Positions 1 through 10,277 are shown, counted from the stretch's first letter. The stretch: DNA of 64,000 nt from Bacillus xiapuensis (GCF_002797355.1 NZ_KZ454939.1:2250232-2314231); one strand, 5' to 3'. Numbers and translations: made by a program. Notes: generated from the letters alone by a model not told the origin.

Positions 1-463
1 GCTCGCCGAGGCGGCCGCCGGTGACAAGAAAGAAGGTTCCAATCAGCGATAAAAACACGGCCGCCGCTTCCCTGAAAGCAGGCATAGCTTTCGATTGCAT
101 TGCGAAATAAAGAACGATCAGCACGGGTGCTAAATATTGTAGCACCGTCGCGGTTGCGGCATTGCCGCTAGCAATCGCTTCAAAGAACGTATACTGCACC
201 CCAACCATCCCGAGAAGGCTGAATAATAGAAGCGATACCCGGCTAAAGCGGTCGTTCCAAATAGCCAAAACAGCCCATTTGGTGTTCCATGCCGCCCAGC
301 TAAGAAGCACGAAGCCAGAAATGAGCAATCTTACGGTTACTAGCCACTCCACGCTTACATTCTGCTGCTGAAAAAGAAATTGCGCCGCTGCACCTGAACC
401 TCCCCAAAACACCGCGCTTAACAGCACCATAACGATCCCCTTCATTCGCGAAGGATCCCCCAT
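1..463 (-). CDS. EamA/DMT-family transporter, N-terminal part (cut by window edge)
   Basis: The reading frame runs from an ATG at 463 to the window edge without a stop, giving about 154 residues. A GGAGGG ribosome site lies 8 bases before the ATG. The protein is very hydrophobic, with a first helix containing VLLSAVFWGGSGAAAQFLF and a later LQYLAPVLIVLYF segment. This is the usual pattern of the first EamA repeat of drug/metabolite transporters (about 300 residues, ten helices). The substrate cannot be told. The C-terminal half lies outside the window. A second, unrelated EamA gene is at 52425-53333. Confidence 0.8.
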   Translation of the reverse strand, partial: MGDPSRMKGIVMVLLSAVFWGGSGAAAQFLFQQQNVSVEWLVTVRLLISGFVLLSWAAWNTKWAVLAIWNDRFSRVSLLLFSLLGMVGVQYTFFEAIASGNAATATVLQYLAPVLIVLYFAMQSKAMPAFREAAAVFLSLIGTFFLVTGGRLGE

Positions 464-536
464 GATTCGCTCCCTCCTCAGATAGAAGAAAAGCAGGACT
501 TCCTCCAGAAGAAAGCCTGCTTGTTCTAAGGTCATA

Positions 537-2156
537 TTATGCTCTGGATATTTTAAATTTTTTCTTGATCTTATCTATTTTAGAACCGAACACAGCCGAT
601 GCCACACCAGACCGAAGGCTGAGATAAAAATAAACAGATGCTCCAATCGCCGCACAAATCGCGATTAACAAGATGCCCTGCCCTTTGCTCGCTTCATTAA
701 ACCACGGGGAAATCACTGAATAAACAGCCAACACGACCGCCGCCATGATCGCATTAAACATAACTATTTGCCAAAACCTTCTCTTCATTGACTTCAGCGA
801 ATAGCCGGCAAAATAGTGAATAACAAATAAATTGATCACAATAGACGCTGTGTATCCGACTGCCGTAGCATAAATGGCTCCATCCGTTTCAAACCATTTG
901 ATAAACGGAATATTCAAGCTTAGCTTCAGCAAAATCCCAACGAGTAAGCTCAGCACTGTAAACCTCTGTTCATTGATTCCTTGCAAAATCGCCGCTGTCA
1001 CGGAAAACAGAGCAAATAAAATCGCACTCGGCGCATAATGGCGCAGAATTTCGGTCCCCGTTTCACTATGCTCATAAAACACCGTATAAAACGGTTCCGC
1101 CAAAACCATAATGCCGATCACTGCCGGTACAGTCAAAAATAATAGCACTTGAAATGTTTGATTCAATTGCTGTTTCATTTTTTGATAATCGCCGGAAACA
1201 AAGGAGTTTGTGATAATCGGCACGAGCGTCATCGCAAAGGCCGTCGCTAAAGATACCGGGATAATGACAATTTTCTGCGCGCTGAAATTTAATATTCCAA
1301 ACAGCGTATCCGATACTTTTGCCTGGCCAATCTCTGTCATCGCGCGATTAAATGTCGCCATATCAATGAGCTGATAAAGCGGCATCGCCACACCGACAAA
1401 TACGAACGGGATCGCATACACGATAATTTCTTTATAAATATCAACAAGGGAGACTTGGACTTTGCCCCGGTTCTTTTGAAGAAGCAAATCCATGCTTTTT
1501 TTGCGCTTCAGCCAATACCAAGACAGAACAAGCAAGCCAAATAACGCCCCGATAAAAGCCGCGAAGGTGGCAACGCCGATTGCCTTGACGACATTTCCGT
1601 CTAACATGTTCATAACAACATAAGCGCCGATGAGCACAAAAGCTATGCGGGCAATCTGCTCCACAACAACGGATACCGCGGACGGACCCATGGATTGATG
1701 CCCTTGGAAGAAGCCGCGCATCAAGCTCATAAAAGGCACAATGATCAAGGCGAAGCTGACTGCCCGAATCACGTAAGCTACCTCTTCGATCGAATAGATT
1801 TGCTGTTTATCCAATACGACTAACTCCGCAAAAAACGGAGCGAAAACATACATGACAGCAAACGAAAGGAAGCCTGTAAGGAACATAAGCACAAGCCCCG
1901 ATTGAAACAGCCGCCTGCCGACTGCGTATTCTTCAAGCGCATTGTACTTAGCAATGAATTTCGACACAGCCAGCGGCACACCAGCTGTGGCAATGCTGAT
2001 GAATATCGTATAAGGCACATAGCCATACTGATAAAGCGAAACCGATTCTTCTCCAACAATTGAATAAAATGGGATGACATAAAACAGTCCCAGAAACTTG
2101 GCGATAAACGTGCCCAGCGTTAAAATAAAGGTTCCTCTAATTAGCTTTGAAGACAT
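537..2156 (-). CDS. murJ: Lipid II flippase MurJ / YtgP-type polysaccharide exporter
   Basis: Multi-pass membrane protein of the MOP/MVF superfamily, about 539 residues, matching the length of Bacillus YtgP. This family flips the peptidoglycan precursor lipid II across the membrane. The N-terminus (SSKLIRGTFILTLGTFIAK...) and about 14 hydrophobic segments are typical. I place the start at 2156 because AGGA lies 5 bases upstream. An in-frame ATG at 2174 has no usable ribosome site and would add six residues. It is transcribed alone, and a divergent ytfP lies behind it. The family call is firm; lipid II as substrate is inferred from the B. subtilis orthologue. Confidence 0.88.
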   Translation of the reverse strand: MSSKLIRGTFILTLGTFIAKFLGLFYVIPFYSIVGEESVSLYQYGYVPYTIFISIATAGVPLAVSKFIAKYNALEEYAVGRRLFQSGLVLMFLTGFLSFAVMYVFAPFFAELVVLDKQQIYSIEEVAYVIRAVSFALIIVPFMSLMRGFFQGHQSMGPSAVSVVVEQIARIAFVLIGAYVVMNMLDGNVVKAIGVATFAAFIGALFGLLVLSWYWLKRKKSMDLLLQKNRGKVQVSLVDIYKEIIVYAIPFVFVGVAMPLYQLIDMATFNRAMTEIGQAKVSDTLFGILNFSAQKIVIIPVSLATAFAMTLVPIITNSFVSGDYQKMKQQLNQTFQVLLFLTVPAVIGIMVLAEPFYTVFYEHSETGTEILRHYAPSAILFALFSVTAAILQGINEQRFTVLSLLVGILLKLSLNIPFIKWFETDGAIYATAVGYTASIVINLFVIHYFAGYSLKSMKRRFWQIVMFNAIMAAVVLAVYSVISPWFNEASKGQGILLIAICAAIGASVYFYLSLRSGVASAVFGSKIDKIKKKFKISRA

Positions 2157-2349
2157 ACAGATCCTATTCTCCATTCCTACTAAAGAAAAATGTAAACACT
2201 AACACACAGTTTACCTCTTTTAAAGAGGACTGACAATTTTTTATGGAAAAATAGTTGGCGTTACTATTCAATCTTCTTCATTCCATTGACAAAATTAATG
2301 AAGATCCTCTACCATTAATAGAATTGGTAAAGAAAAAGCAGGTGATAAC

Positions 2350-3609
2350 ATGGATTTTGACGTAATCGTTATTGGCGGCGGACCTTCCGGACTGATGGCT
2401 GCCATAGCCGCTGCCGAACAGAAAGCTCAAGTGCTGCTCCTTGACAAAGGAAGCAAGCTGGGACGAAAGCTGGCCATTTCCGGCGGCGGGCGCTGCAATG
2501 TAACGAATCGGCTGCCGGCTGATGAAATCATTCGGCATATCCCGGGCAATGGCCGTTTTTTATACAGCGCGTTTTCGATTTTTAATAATGAAGACATTAT
2601 CCGATTCTTTGAAGATCTCGGCATCCAGCTAAAAGAGGAGGATCACGGCCGGATGTTCCCGGTATCCGACAAAGCGCAATCGGTCGTCAATGCTTTGCTG
2701 AAACGCATTGATGAGCTAGGAGTAGCTGTCCGTGTCAATACTGCAGTCGCCGACATATTGTATCGGAACGGCCGCACAGTTGGCGTGAAATTAAAGGACG
2801 GGCAAGTGATTGCCAGCCGAGCTGTTATCGTTGCCGCCGGAGGCAATTCTGTTCCTCATACCGGATCCACAGGAGATGCCTACCCTTGGGCCGAAAAAGC
2901 CGGCCACACCGTCACGGAACTCTATCCGACCGAAGTCCCGGTCACATCCGATGAAGAATTCATTAAAAAGAAAACCCTTCAAGGGCTTTCTTTAAGAAAT
3001 GTGGCCCTCAGCGTGCTGAATTCAAAAGGAAAAGGAATCATTACTCATCAGATGGATATGATCTTTACCCACTTTGGGATTTCTGGACCAGCTGTGCTCC
3101 GCTGCAGCCAGTTTGTCGTGAAAGAGTTAAAAAAAGCGAAACGGCCGGAAGTCATCATGGCGATTGACAGTCTCCCGGCTAAAAATGAAGAACAGCTTTT
3201 TCAAGAAATCTGCCGCTTAGTGAAAAATCATCCGAAGAAATCGCTCAAAAACTGTTTAAAGAGCTTTCTTCCTGAACGATACGTATTATTCCTGCTTGAG
3301 CAAGCGGAGATCGACACGGAAATGGCTTCAAGCGGAATTGCTGCCGAAAAGATCCGGAGATTTGTCCATCTTTGTAAAGATTTCCGTTTCACTGTCAATG
3401 GCACTCTACCTCTAGAAAAAGCCTTTGTCACAGGCGGCGGCGTTTCCATTAAAGAAATTGAACCCAAAACAATGGCTTCCAAAAAAATGGCCGGTCTCTA
3501 CTTTTGCGGCGAGGTGCTGGACATTCACGGCTACACGGGGGGATATAATATTACTTCCGCCTTTATAACAGGCCGGCTTGCTGGCCTGAATGCCGCTCAA
3601 CCCAAGTGA
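2350..3609 (+). CDS. ytfP: NAD(P)/FAD-dependent oxidoreductase YtfP (HI0933/BaiN-like)
   Basis: 419 residues. The N-terminal Rossmann motif IGGGPSG (residues 8-14) binds FAD, and [10 protein letters not shown] follows near residue 45, a hallmark of the HI0933-like flavoproteins. The C-terminal [16 protein letters not shown] completes the flavin site. The natural substrate is unknown; relatives include the bile-acid reductase BaiN. The gene is monocistronic, divergent from murJ, and ends at a strong hairpin. In B. subtilis ytgP and ytfP are also neighbours. Confidence 0.88.
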   Translation: MDFDVIVIGGGPSGLMAAIAAAEQKAQVLLLDKGSKLGRKLAISGGGRCNVTNRLPADEIIRHIPGNGRFLYSAFSIFNNEDIIRFFEDLGIQLKEEDHGRMFPVSDKAQSVVNALLKRIDELGVAVRVNTAVADILYRNGRTVGVKLKDGQVIASRAVIVAAGGNSVPHTGSTGDAYPWAEKAGHTVTELYPTEVPVTSDEEFIKKKTLQGLSLRNVALSVLNSKGKGIITHQMDMIFTHFGISGPAVLRCSQFVVKELKKAKRPEVIMAIDSLPAKNEEQLFQEICRLVKNHPKKSLKNCLKSFLPERYVLFLLEQAEIDTEMASSGIAAEKIRRFVHLCKDFRFTVNGTLPLEKAFVTGGGVSIKEIEPKTMASKKMAGLYFCGEVLDIHGYTGGYNITSAFITGRLAGLNAAQPK

Positions 3610-3613
3610 AAAA

Positions 3614-3641
3614 GCAGGAAAAAAGTGAACTTTTTTCCTGC
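3614..3641 (+). terminator. Rho-independent terminator after ytfP
   Basis: GCAGGAAAAAAGT pairs with ACTTTTTTCCTGC in a tight hairpin 5 bases after the ytfP stop. The A and T runs inside the stem make it symmetrical, so it could also stop the small minus-strand gene that ends at 3652. Confidence 0.7.
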
Positions 3642-3651
3642 CCTCGTTCCG

Positions 3652-3807
3652 TTAAGAAAAACGATGTGCTTTAGCCATACGTTTTAAAATGATGGTTTTT
3701 TGAGATTCTTCTGTATGGCCGTTCACTTGCGACTTTGCTCGTTTCGGTCTTGTCCAATTGTGGTGAAACTGCTCAGAGTGCGGATCTAATTGATCTTTAT
3801 AACTCAT
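3652..3807 (-). CDS. Small conserved Bacillus protein (YpzG-like), 51 aa
   Basis: 51 residues, starting MSYKDQLDPHSEQFHHNWTR and followed by a basic PKRAKSQVNGH stretch. A strong GAGGTGAGG ribosome site sits just before the ATG, which supports real translation. It is hydrophilic with no membrane segment or signal. The N-terminal pattern resembles the short YpzG-type proteins of sporeforming bacilli as I remember them, but I cannot verify this. The function is unknown. Confidence 0.6.
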   Translation of the reverse strand: MSYKDQLDPHSEQFHHNWTRPKRAKSQVNGHTEESQKTIILKRMAKAHRFS

Positions 3808-3857
3808 GCCCTCACCTCAAATGAAATAAAATTCGATATTCACATGAATATCTTTTA

Positions 3858-4000
3858 TAGGATGCTTCGATCTCCCTGAGCTATGCGTTCATTTTTTGCC
3901 TCAAGTGAGTTTTCACATAATGAAAGAAGAGCAAAGGCTGCCACGCAGCCTCGTAGCGGGAAAATTCTTGAAGCGGAAGTCTCGCGGCATCTGATATGCG
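3858..4000 (-). repeat. Intergenic repeat, family 1, copy C
   Basis: This non-coding stretch, read on the minus strand, shares two blocks with copy A near 8360-8507. One block begins AGATGCC and ends CCGC-CAAG (3975-4000). The other is GCAGCCTTTGCTCTTCTTTC (3922-3941), 20 of 22 bases identical to 8486-8507. No open frame or ribosome site is convincing here. The limits are approximate. Confidence 0.45.
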
Positions 4001-4012
4001 GAATAAATCGAA

Positions 4013-4045
4013 AAGGAGCTGGTTTCCAAATGGAACCGGCTCCTT
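4013..4045 (-). terminator. Rho-independent terminator after ytwF
   Basis: AAGGAGCCGGTTCCA pairs with TGGAAACCAGCTCCTT (minus-strand reading), followed by a short T run. It lies 8 bases beyond the rhodanese stop codon. Confidence 0.75.
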
Positions 4046-4052
4046 CTTCTGT

Positions 4053-4358
4053 TCATTTCGTTTTTCCTGTCCACTCCAGCATGCCGCCGACCATGTTTCG
4101 AACTTTAAAGCCTTGTTCTCGCATATAATAGCAGACATTTTCGCTGCGGCGTCCGGAACGGCAAACGAAAATATATTCCTTGCCTTTTTCGAATTGATCT
4201 ACATGTTCAGGAATCGTTCCCATAGCGATATGTTTGGCGCCGGGAATCATTCCGCCGGCTACTTCTTCATCTTCGCGGACATCGACAATTTCCAGCTTTT
4301 CTCCTTGTTCTAGCTTCTGCTTGAGCTCTTCGGGTGTGATAATTTCAATCGGATTCAT
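4053..4358 (-). CDS. ytwF: Rhodanese-like domain protein YtwF
   Basis: 101-residue single rhodanese domain. The active-site loop is CRSGRRS with the catalytic cysteine at residue 66, and the EIVDVREDEE motif near residue 25 is typical. Single-domain rhodaneses carry sulfane sulfur as a cysteine persulfide; the partner here is not known. The ATG has an AAGGAGG site 5 bases upstream. It starts 16 bases after the leuS stop, so it is probably co-transcribed with leuS, and a terminator follows it. Confidence 0.88.
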   Translation of the reverse strand: MNPIEIITPEELKQKLEQGEKLEIVDVREDEEVAGGMIPGAKHIAMGTIPEHVDQFEKGKEYIFVCRSGRRSENVCYYMREQGFKVRNMVGGMLEWTGKTK

Positions 4359-4374
4359 CGGAAACCTCCTTGTC

Positions 4375-6786
4375 TTAGTTAGCCACGATATTTACTAATT
4401 TGCCCGGTACCGCAATGACTTTGCGCACTGTTTTGCCCGCCAATTGCTCTTTCACTTTTTCTTCGTTCATCGCCGTTTGCTCCATTTCTTCACGAGTGGC
4501 GTCTTTGGCAATCATTAATTTAGCCTTCAACTTGCCGTTGATCTGAATGACAATTTCCACTTCATCATCCACAAGTTTGCTTTCCTCAAATTCCGGCCAT
4601 GGATGGTAGCTGATCGTTTCATTATGCCCCAGCTTCTCCCATAGCTCTTCCGTCATATGCGGGGCGATTGGAGAAAGCAGCTGAATGAAGCCTTCAATAT
4701 ATGGTTTCGGCAATGTTTCCGCTTTGTATGCCTCGTTAACAAATACCATCATTTGCGAAATTGCCGTGTTAAAGCGAAGATGCTCATAGTCTTCCGTTAC
4801 TTTTTTCACTGTTTGATGATACACCTTTTCCAGCTCTGTTCCCGTTTCCGTTATTTTATCGGAAAGCTCTCCGTTATCCTGGACGACTAAACGCCATACC
4901 CGGTCAAGGAAGCGGCGAGCGCCATCTACGCCAGTTGTCGACCAAGCGATGGAGGCATCCAAAGGCCCCATAAACATTTCATATAAGCGGAGAGTGTCAG
5001 CTCCGTGACTGTTGACAATCTCATCGGGGTTCACAACATTCCCTTTCGATTTGCTCATTTTCTCGTTGTTTTCGCCAAGAATCATTCCTTGGTTAAATAA
5101 CTTTTGGAACGGTTCTTTCGTAGGCACAATGCCAAGATCATACAATACTTTATGCCAAAAACGAGCGTATAATAAGTGAAGAACCGCATGCTCGGCTCCC
5201 CCGATGTAAATATCCACAGGCAGCCATTTCTTTAGCTTTTCCGGGTCAGCCAGCGCTTCTGTGTTATTCGGGTCGATATAACGCAAATAGTACCAGCAGC
5301 TTCCCGCCCATTGCGGCATGGTATTTGTTTCGCGGCGGCCTTTTTTGCCTGTTGCAGGGTCAACTACATTTACCCACTCTTCAATATTCGCCAGCGGAGA
5401 TTCCCCCGTACCGCTCGGTTTAATTTCCGTTGTCTCCGGCAGCATAAGCGGCAGCTCTGATTCAGGTACGGGTGTCATCGTACCATCTTCCCAATGAATG
5501 ATTGGAATCGGTTCTCCCCAATAACGCTGGCGGCTGAACAGCCAATCCCGCAGCCGGTATGTCACTTTTTTCGCGCCAACTTCTTTCTCCTCCAGCCACT
5601 CGATCATTTTGGCAATCGCTTCTTCTTTCCCCAGCCCGTTTAAGAAATCGGAGTTGATATGTTTTCCGTCGCCAGTGTAGGCTTCTTTTTCAACATCTCC
5701 GCCAGCAACGACCGCTTTGATCGGCAGGTTAAATTTCTTCGCAAACTCATAGTCGCGCTCATCGTGAGCAGGCACAGCCATGATGGATCCTGTTCCATAG
5801 CTCATCAGGACATAATCCGCAATCCAAATCGGCATTTTTTCGCCGTTCACTGGATTGATAGCGTAGGCGCCAGTGAAGACACCGGTTTTATGTTTAGCCA
5901 GATCGGTGCGCTCTAAATCGCTTTTCGATTTGACTTCCTCTAAATAATTAGCTACTGCTTGCTGATTCTCCGCTGTAGTGATTTTTTTGACAAGCGGATG
6001 CTCGGGAGCCAGCACAGCGTAAGTCGCTCCAAACAGGGTATCAGGACGCGTTGTGAAAACCGTAAATGTATCCTTATGTCCAGCGATCGCAAAGGTGACT
6101 TCCGCTCCTTCTGAACGGCCGATCCAGTGGCGCTGCATCTCTTTAATGCTTTCCGGCCAATCAAGCTCCTCTAAGTCTTCAAGCAACCGGTCGGCATAGG
6201 CTGTGATCTTTAACATCCACTGCTTCATCGGGCGACGTTCAACCGGATGGCCTCCCCGCTCACTTTTTCCGTCGATGACTTCCTCGTTCGCCAGCACCGT
6301 ACCAAGCGCCGGGCACCAGTTCACCGGCACTTCATCCACATATGCAAGGCCTTTTTTATAAAGCTGCAGGAAAATCCATTGAGTCCACTTGTAATAGTTA
6401 GGATCTGTCGTGTTGATTTCCCGTTCCCAATCATAGGAAAACCCTAATGATTTAATTTGCCGGCGGAAATTGTTAATATTCTGCTCAGTAAATTGTGCCG
6501 GGTCATTTCCCGTATCAAGCGCATATTGCTCTGCCGGCAATCCAAAGGCATCCCAGCCCATCGGATGAAGGACATTGTAGCCTTTCATCCGCTTGTAGCG
6601 GGACAAAATATCCGTAGCGGTATAGCCTTCCGGATGACCGACATGAAGCCCCGCTCCAGACGGATAAGGAAACATATCCAGCGCATAAAATTTCGGCTTA
6701 TTTTGATCCTCAGTTGTGCGAAAGGTCTGATTCTCTTCCCAGTATGTCTGCCACTTTTTTTCAATTCGATGATGATCAAAGCTCAT
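4375..6786 (-). CDS. leuS: Leucyl-tRNA synthetase
   Basis: 803 residues, full length for a bacterial class I LeuRS. The HIGH-type motif is HVGH at residues 48-51 and the KMSKS loop is near residue 576; the editing (CP1) domain lies between them. It charges tRNA-Leu in the cytoplasm. The start is the ATG at 6786, placed 9 bases after AAGGAGG. The in-frame ATG at 6795 overlaps that site and would have no ribosome site of its own. Expression is controlled by the T-box leader immediately upstream. Two of its tRNA substrates (anticodons TAA and TAG) are in the tRNA cluster at 46570-46829. Confidence 0.96.
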   Translation of the reverse strand: MSFDHHRIEKKWQTYWEENQTFRTTEDQNKPKFYALDMFPYPSGAGLHVGHPEGYTATDILSRYKRMKGYNVLHPMGWDAFGLPAEQYALDTGNDPAQFTEQNINNFRRQIKSLGFSYDWEREINTTDPNYYKWTQWIFLQLYKKGLAYVDEVPVNWCPALGTVLANEEVIDGKSERGGHPVERRPMKQWMLKITAYADRLLEDLEELDWPESIKEMQRHWIGRSEGAEVTFAIAGHKDTFTVFTTRPDTLFGATYAVLAPEHPLVKKITTAENQQAVANYLEEVKSKSDLERTDLAKHKTGVFTGAYAINPVNGEKMPIWIADYVLMSYGTGSIMAVPAHDERDYEFAKKFNLPIKAVVAGGDVEKEAYTGDGKHINSDFLNGLGKEEAIAKMIEWLEEKEVGAKKVTYRLRDWLFSRQRYWGEPIPIIHWEDGTMTPVPESELPLMLPETTEIKPSGTGESPLANIEEWVNVVDPATGKKGRRETNTMPQWAGSCWYYLRYIDPNNTEALADPEKLKKWLPVDIYIGGAEHAVLHLLYARFWHKVLYDLGIVPTKEPFQKLFNQGMILGENNEKMSKSKGNVVNPDEIVNSHGADTLRLYEMFMGPLDASIAWSTTGVDGARRFLDRVWRLVVQDNGELSDKITETGTELEKVYHQTVKKVTEDYEHLRFNTAISQMMVFVNEAYKAETLPKPYIEGFIQLLSPIAPHMTEELWEKLGHNETISYHPWPEFEESKLVDDEVEIVIQINGKLKAKLMIAKDATREEMEQTAMNEEKVKEQLAGKTVRKVIAVPGKLVNIVAN

Positions 6787-6823
6787 CTGTAACATCCTCC
6801 TTGTTGAATTGATGATTAAATTT

Positions 6824-7065
6824 AAAAAAACTCCCGCCCCATCAATTGGGACGAGAGATTATTTCCCGCGGTACCACCCAGATTAATGCCCACCAAAACG
6901 GCATTCGGCTTATGTCTTTAACGCAGATCGGCGGCAAGCGCTAATCTGCAATGCTTCACGCTTGCGACTCTAAAGGCGAGTTCATGGTCCTGCTGACTGG
7001 CTTTCACCGGCCGCCAGCTCTCTAATTCCAGCGGGTCTCCACTACTACTCCTTGTCATCGTCTTT
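6824..7065 (-). promoter_or_regulatory. T-box leader of leuS
   Basis: Read on the minus strand, the leader has a stem I with a GGTGAAAG internal loop. A candidate specifier codon CTC (Leu) is at 6978-6980 within GAACTCGCC. The conserved GGGTGGTACCGCGGG T-box sequence is at 6865-6879. It ends in a terminator hairpin (CTCCCGCCCC / GGGACGAGAG region, 6824-6856) with a T run. Uncharged tRNA-Leu pairs with the specifier and the T-box to prevent termination. The limits of stem I are approximate. Confidence 0.9.
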
Positions 7066-7115
7066 TTCATCATGATCTACGACCATTTTAGACAAAATTG
7101 CAAATGGTTGCAAGC

Positions 7116-8312
7116 TTAATGAGAAGAAATCGATGTCTCAGAGGAGTTCTTCTGCTTCTTCAGCGGATAATCGTGCCCCACTGCCAGGAAAAGGGCGGCA
7201 ACCAGCAGAACGATCAATGCCCCAAACAATGCCGGCATTCCATACAGATCAACCAGCACGCCGCCGATCACCGGGCCAAACATTCGTCCGGCGGTTGCAG
7301 TACTGTTAACAATTCCTTGATAAAAGCCTTCCCTGCCTGAAGGAGACAGCTGATTGGCAATCGTCGGAACAGCTGGCCACACGAGCATTTCACCGATCGT
7401 TAAGATCAGCATCGCTGCCACAAATCCTTTAAAATCCTGCGCAAAAGCGGTCACTCCATAGGAAACGATAAATATCAAAATACCGATGATGATTTGCTTT
7501 TTCATATTGTCTTTAAAGCTGCGCACAAAGTAATTCACAAGCGGCTGGCCAAAAACAATAAATGCACCGTTGATCGTCCATAATAAGCTGTATTGCTTCA
7601 AGCTGATGTTAATTTCCTGAGTGTAGCTTGCAATCGTGGATTGCCACTGCACATATCCGATCCAGCAAAGCATATAAGCCCCGCAAAGAATCGATAGCGC
7701 CAGCAGCTTGCTGCGGTTTTTGACCATGCCGTTCTCTGAAATCACATTCATTTGGGCTCCCTTGACTTCGCTCATATGGCGGTAGCCAACAGCGGCTATC
7801 AGAAAAAACACGGCAAACATCGCTAAATTAGCGATGAATATATAATTAAATGAAAAGGAAGCAACCAGTCCTCCAAGTGCGGACCCAATAGCCACACCGG
7901 CATTCTGAGCCACATAAACCGCATTGAAGGCTCTGCGCCCGCCATCCGCCCATACCGCTCCTGCAAGAGCATACACAGCTGGAAAGATAATGCCCGATCC
8001 CAGTCCAACTAATGTTAAGAAAATGACGTACTGCGGCCACCCGTGCCAGAATACCATCGCAGTCATCGAAGCGACGTTCACGATTGCCCCTAACAAGATG
8101 GAAAGATATCCGCCGAGACGATCAAACAGAAAACCGCCTAATAGATTGCCGATCACCGATGCTCCCGCGTTTAACATTAAGACAAACCCTGCAACCGACA
8201 AGGACTTTTCTAACTGGCCGTGAATATAGATCGTGTTAAGCGGCCATAAGAACGAAGCGCCTGTCACATTAATGACCATTCCGATTACTAGCAGCCAAAC
8301 TGCTTTTGGCAT
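7116..8312 (-). CDS. yttB: MFS transporter (YttB-like)
   Basis: 398 residues with about 12 membrane segments in two six-helix halves. The inter-helix 2-3 motif GGFLFDRLGG is the classic MFS signature A. The pattern suggests a drug or metabolite exporter; the substrate is unknown. I choose the ATG at 8312 because GGAAGGAGGAAGCAGG precedes it. The frame stays open 150 bases further, but that extension is hydrophilic and lies in a repeat. The leuS-yttB-ytqA order matches B. subtilis. Confidence 0.82.
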   Translation of the reverse strand: MPKAVWLLVIGMVINVTGASFLWPLNTIYIHGQLEKSLSVAGFVLMLNAGASVIGNLLGGFLFDRLGGYLSILLGAIVNVASMTAMVFWHGWPQYVIFLTLVGLGSGIIFPAVYALAGAVWADGGRRAFNAVYVAQNAGVAIGSALGGLVASFSFNYIFIANLAMFAVFFLIAAVGYRHMSEVKGAQMNVISENGMVKNRSKLLALSILCGAYMLCWIGYVQWQSTIASYTQEINISLKQYSLLWTINGAFIVFGQPLVNYFVRSFKDNMKKQIIIGILIFIVSYGVTAFAQDFKGFVAAMLILTIGEMLVWPAVPTIANQLSPSGREGFYQGIVNSTATAGRMFGPVIGGVLVDLYGMPALFGALIVLLVAALFLAVGHDYPLKKQKNSSETSISSH

Positions 8313-8560
8313 CCTGCTTCCTCCTTCCATTAGTTCAATTGTTCCCGCATGTAAGATGCCCCAAGACTCCCGCATCAAGCAGGGAGCAGGGAAGCAATCT
8401 ATTCGGGAGATCCCGCCACCTGAATGTCCGATTCGCTCGGACCTGCACGATGCAGGGAACAAAGCTGCTGCAGGACGAAGCGATAGCAGCCTTTGTTCTT
8501 CTTTCCAGCAGCGAGGGCGGAAGATGTACTCCCGCCGTTTGAAACCTCAATTTATTTCGT
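8313..8560. repeat. Intergenic repeat, family 1, copy A (untranslated leader of yttB)
   Basis: About 250 bases without a convincing gene, rich in short inverted repeats such as CCTGCACGATGCAGG and GTCCGATTCGCTCGGAC. The block 8486-8507 recurs at 3920-3941 (inverted) and, less well, at 10449-10470. Frames open here lack ribosome sites and repeat-derived composition explains them. It may form a structured leader for yttB or be only a dispersed repeat. Confidence 0.5.
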
Positions 8561-8695
8561 ATATCAAAACATTATTGTAGTAGTTTCTATAAGGGGTTTC
8601 AATATCTTTCCTGATCTTAAAATTCTGATTTATCGGGGTTGGATTTTTTCCGTTTTTTCATGATACACTTTCTTCATAAATAAGGAGGAAGTTAG

Positions 8696-9655
8696 ATGAA
8701 AGTAAATCCGTTTCCTTACGCAAGTGATCATAAACGGTATCATACGTGGAATTATCACTTACGGAATAAATTTGGACATAAAGTATTTAAAGTAGCCTTA
8801 GATGGCGGGTTTGATTGCCCTAACCGCGACGGCACCGTGGCCTATGGCGGCTGCACCTTCTGCAGCGCAGCCGGATCTGGAGATTTTGCTGGAAAACGCA
8901 CAGATCCGTTAGAGAAACAATTTGAAGACATCCGTCAAAGCATGCACAAAAAATGGAGAGACGGAAAATATTTGGCCTATTTTCAAGCGTATACGAATAC
9001 ACACGCACCAGTTGATGTACTCCGGGAGAAGTTTGAAACCGCGCTGAAATTAGATGGCGTCGTAGGATTATCGATCGCCACGCGGCCCGATTGCTTGCCC
9101 GATGAGGTCGTTGACTATTTAGCCGAACTTCATGAGCGTACCTATCTTTGGGTAGAGCTTGGCTTGCAGACGGTTCACGAAAAGACGGCCGCTCTTATCA
9201 ATCGCGCCCATGATTATCAGACTTATCTGGAGGGTGTAAACAAGCTCCGCAAGCACGGCATCCGTGTGTGTTCCCATATTATTAACGGCTTGCCGCTTGA
9301 AACGCCGGACATGATGATGGAAACAGCCCGCGCAGTCAGCGCTCTTGATGTGCAGGGGATTAAAATCCATCTGCTGCATTTATTGAAAGGAACACCGATG
9401 GTCAAGCAGTTTGAAAAAGGGCTGCTGGAGTTTTTGTCTTTTGAAGAATATGTCCAGCTCGTTTGCGATCAGCTCGAAGTTTTGCCGCCGGACATGATCA
9501 TTCATCGCATCACCGGCGATGGGCCAATCGATTTATTAGTTGGACCGATGTGGAGCGTCAATAAATGGTCCGTATTAAATTCGATCGATGCCGAGCTTGA
9601 ACGCCGCGACAGCTGGCAAGGAAAGTGGTATTACAAGGAGGAAGTTAAGCGATGA
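8696..9655 (+). CDS. ytqA: Radical SAM protein YtqA (TIGR01212 type; tRNA U34 modification)
   Basis: 319 residues. The cluster-binding cysteines are C41, C53 and C56 in CPNRDGTVAYGGCTFC, the spacing typical of the TIGR01212 group rather than the classic CX3CX2C. GLSIATRPDC and HIINGLPLET are further family motifs. In B. subtilis this protein (also called MnmL) has been linked to the route to mnm5s2U at tRNA wobble position 34 in Gram-positive bacteria, working with the next gene. That role is from the orthologue. An AAGGAGGAAG site precedes the ATG. The next gene overlaps it by four bases. Confidence 0.88.
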   Translation: MKVNPFPYASDHKRYHTWNYHLRNKFGHKVFKVALDGGFDCPNRDGTVAYGGCTFCSAAGSGDFAGKRTDPLEKQFEDIRQSMHKKWRDGKYLAYFQAYTNTHAPVDVLREKFETALKLDGVVGLSIATRPDCLPDEVVDYLAELHERTYLWVELGLQTVHEKTAALINRAHDYQTYLEGVNKLRKHGIRVCSHIINGLPLETPDMMMETARAVSALDVQGIKIHLLHLLKGTPMVKQFEKGLLEFLSFEEYVQLVCDQLEVLPPDMIIHRITGDGPIDLLVGPMWSVNKWSVLNSIDAELERRDSWQGKWYYKEEVKR

Positions 9656-10224
9656 ATTTGGATGGAATTTTACCATTTGCAAGAAAGCTGCTGGAAAAGA
9701 CGGTGAAAGAAGGGAGCCTAGCGATTGATGCGACTATCGGCAACGGCCATGATACAGTGTTTCTTGCCCGTCTCGTTGGCGAGAGCGGACACGTTTTTGG
9801 CTTTGACGTACAGCAGCAAGCGCTGGAAAGAACAGCTGCTCTCGTAGAAGAACACTCCTTAACCGGCCGAACGACACTTTTTCACCGCGGCCATGAACAA
9901 GCCTCCGCTTCCATTCCAGAAAAATGGCACGGCCGAATTTCCGGCGCCATCTTCAATCTCGGTTATTTGCCTAAAGGGGATAAATCAATCGTCACCAAGC
10001 CTGAAACGACGATTCAAGCGGTAGAGCAAATCTTCTCTCTCCTGCAGCCGGGCGGTCTGATCGTGCTCGTCATTTATCACGGCCACGCGGAAGGTGCGGT
10101 AGAAAAGGACAAGCTGTTAGCCTATGTGAAAGAGATAGATCAAAAAACCGCCCACGTGCTGCAGTATCAGTTTATTAATCAAGTCAATCATCCGCCGTTC
10201 ATTATTGCCATCGAAAGAAGATAG
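9652..10224 (+). CDS. mnmM: tRNA (mnm5s2U34)-methyltransferase MnmM (YtqB)
   Basis: 190-residue class I SAM-dependent methyltransferase. The SAM-binding loop is DATIGNGHDT (residues 26-35), followed by an acidic FGFDVQ strand end, and NLGYLPKGDK is characteristic of the YtqB family. The orthologue methylates nm5s2U34 in tRNA to mnm5s2U34. The ATGA overlap with ytqA implies translational coupling and a two-gene operon. AAGGAGG within the ytqA 3' end serves as ribosome site. A terminator follows at 10278. Confidence 0.88.
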   Translation: MNLDGILPFARKLLEKTVKEGSLAIDATIGNGHDTVFLARLVGESGHVFGFDVQQQALERTAALVEEHSLTGRTTLFHRGHEQASASIPEKWHGRISGAIFNLGYLPKGDKSIVTKPETTIQAVEQIFSLLQPGGLIVLVIYHGHAEGAVEKDKLLAYVKEIDQKTAHVLQYQFINQVNHPPFIIAIERR

Positions 10225-10277
10225 GATCGAAATAGAGAGCTATCCGAAAACAGGATCTCGGCTCAAAAATAAAAAAC

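Noticed and set aside
8233..8580. Plus-strand frame opposite yttB and the repeat
   Set aside because: No ribosome site, and it overlaps a clear transporter gene and repeat DNA.
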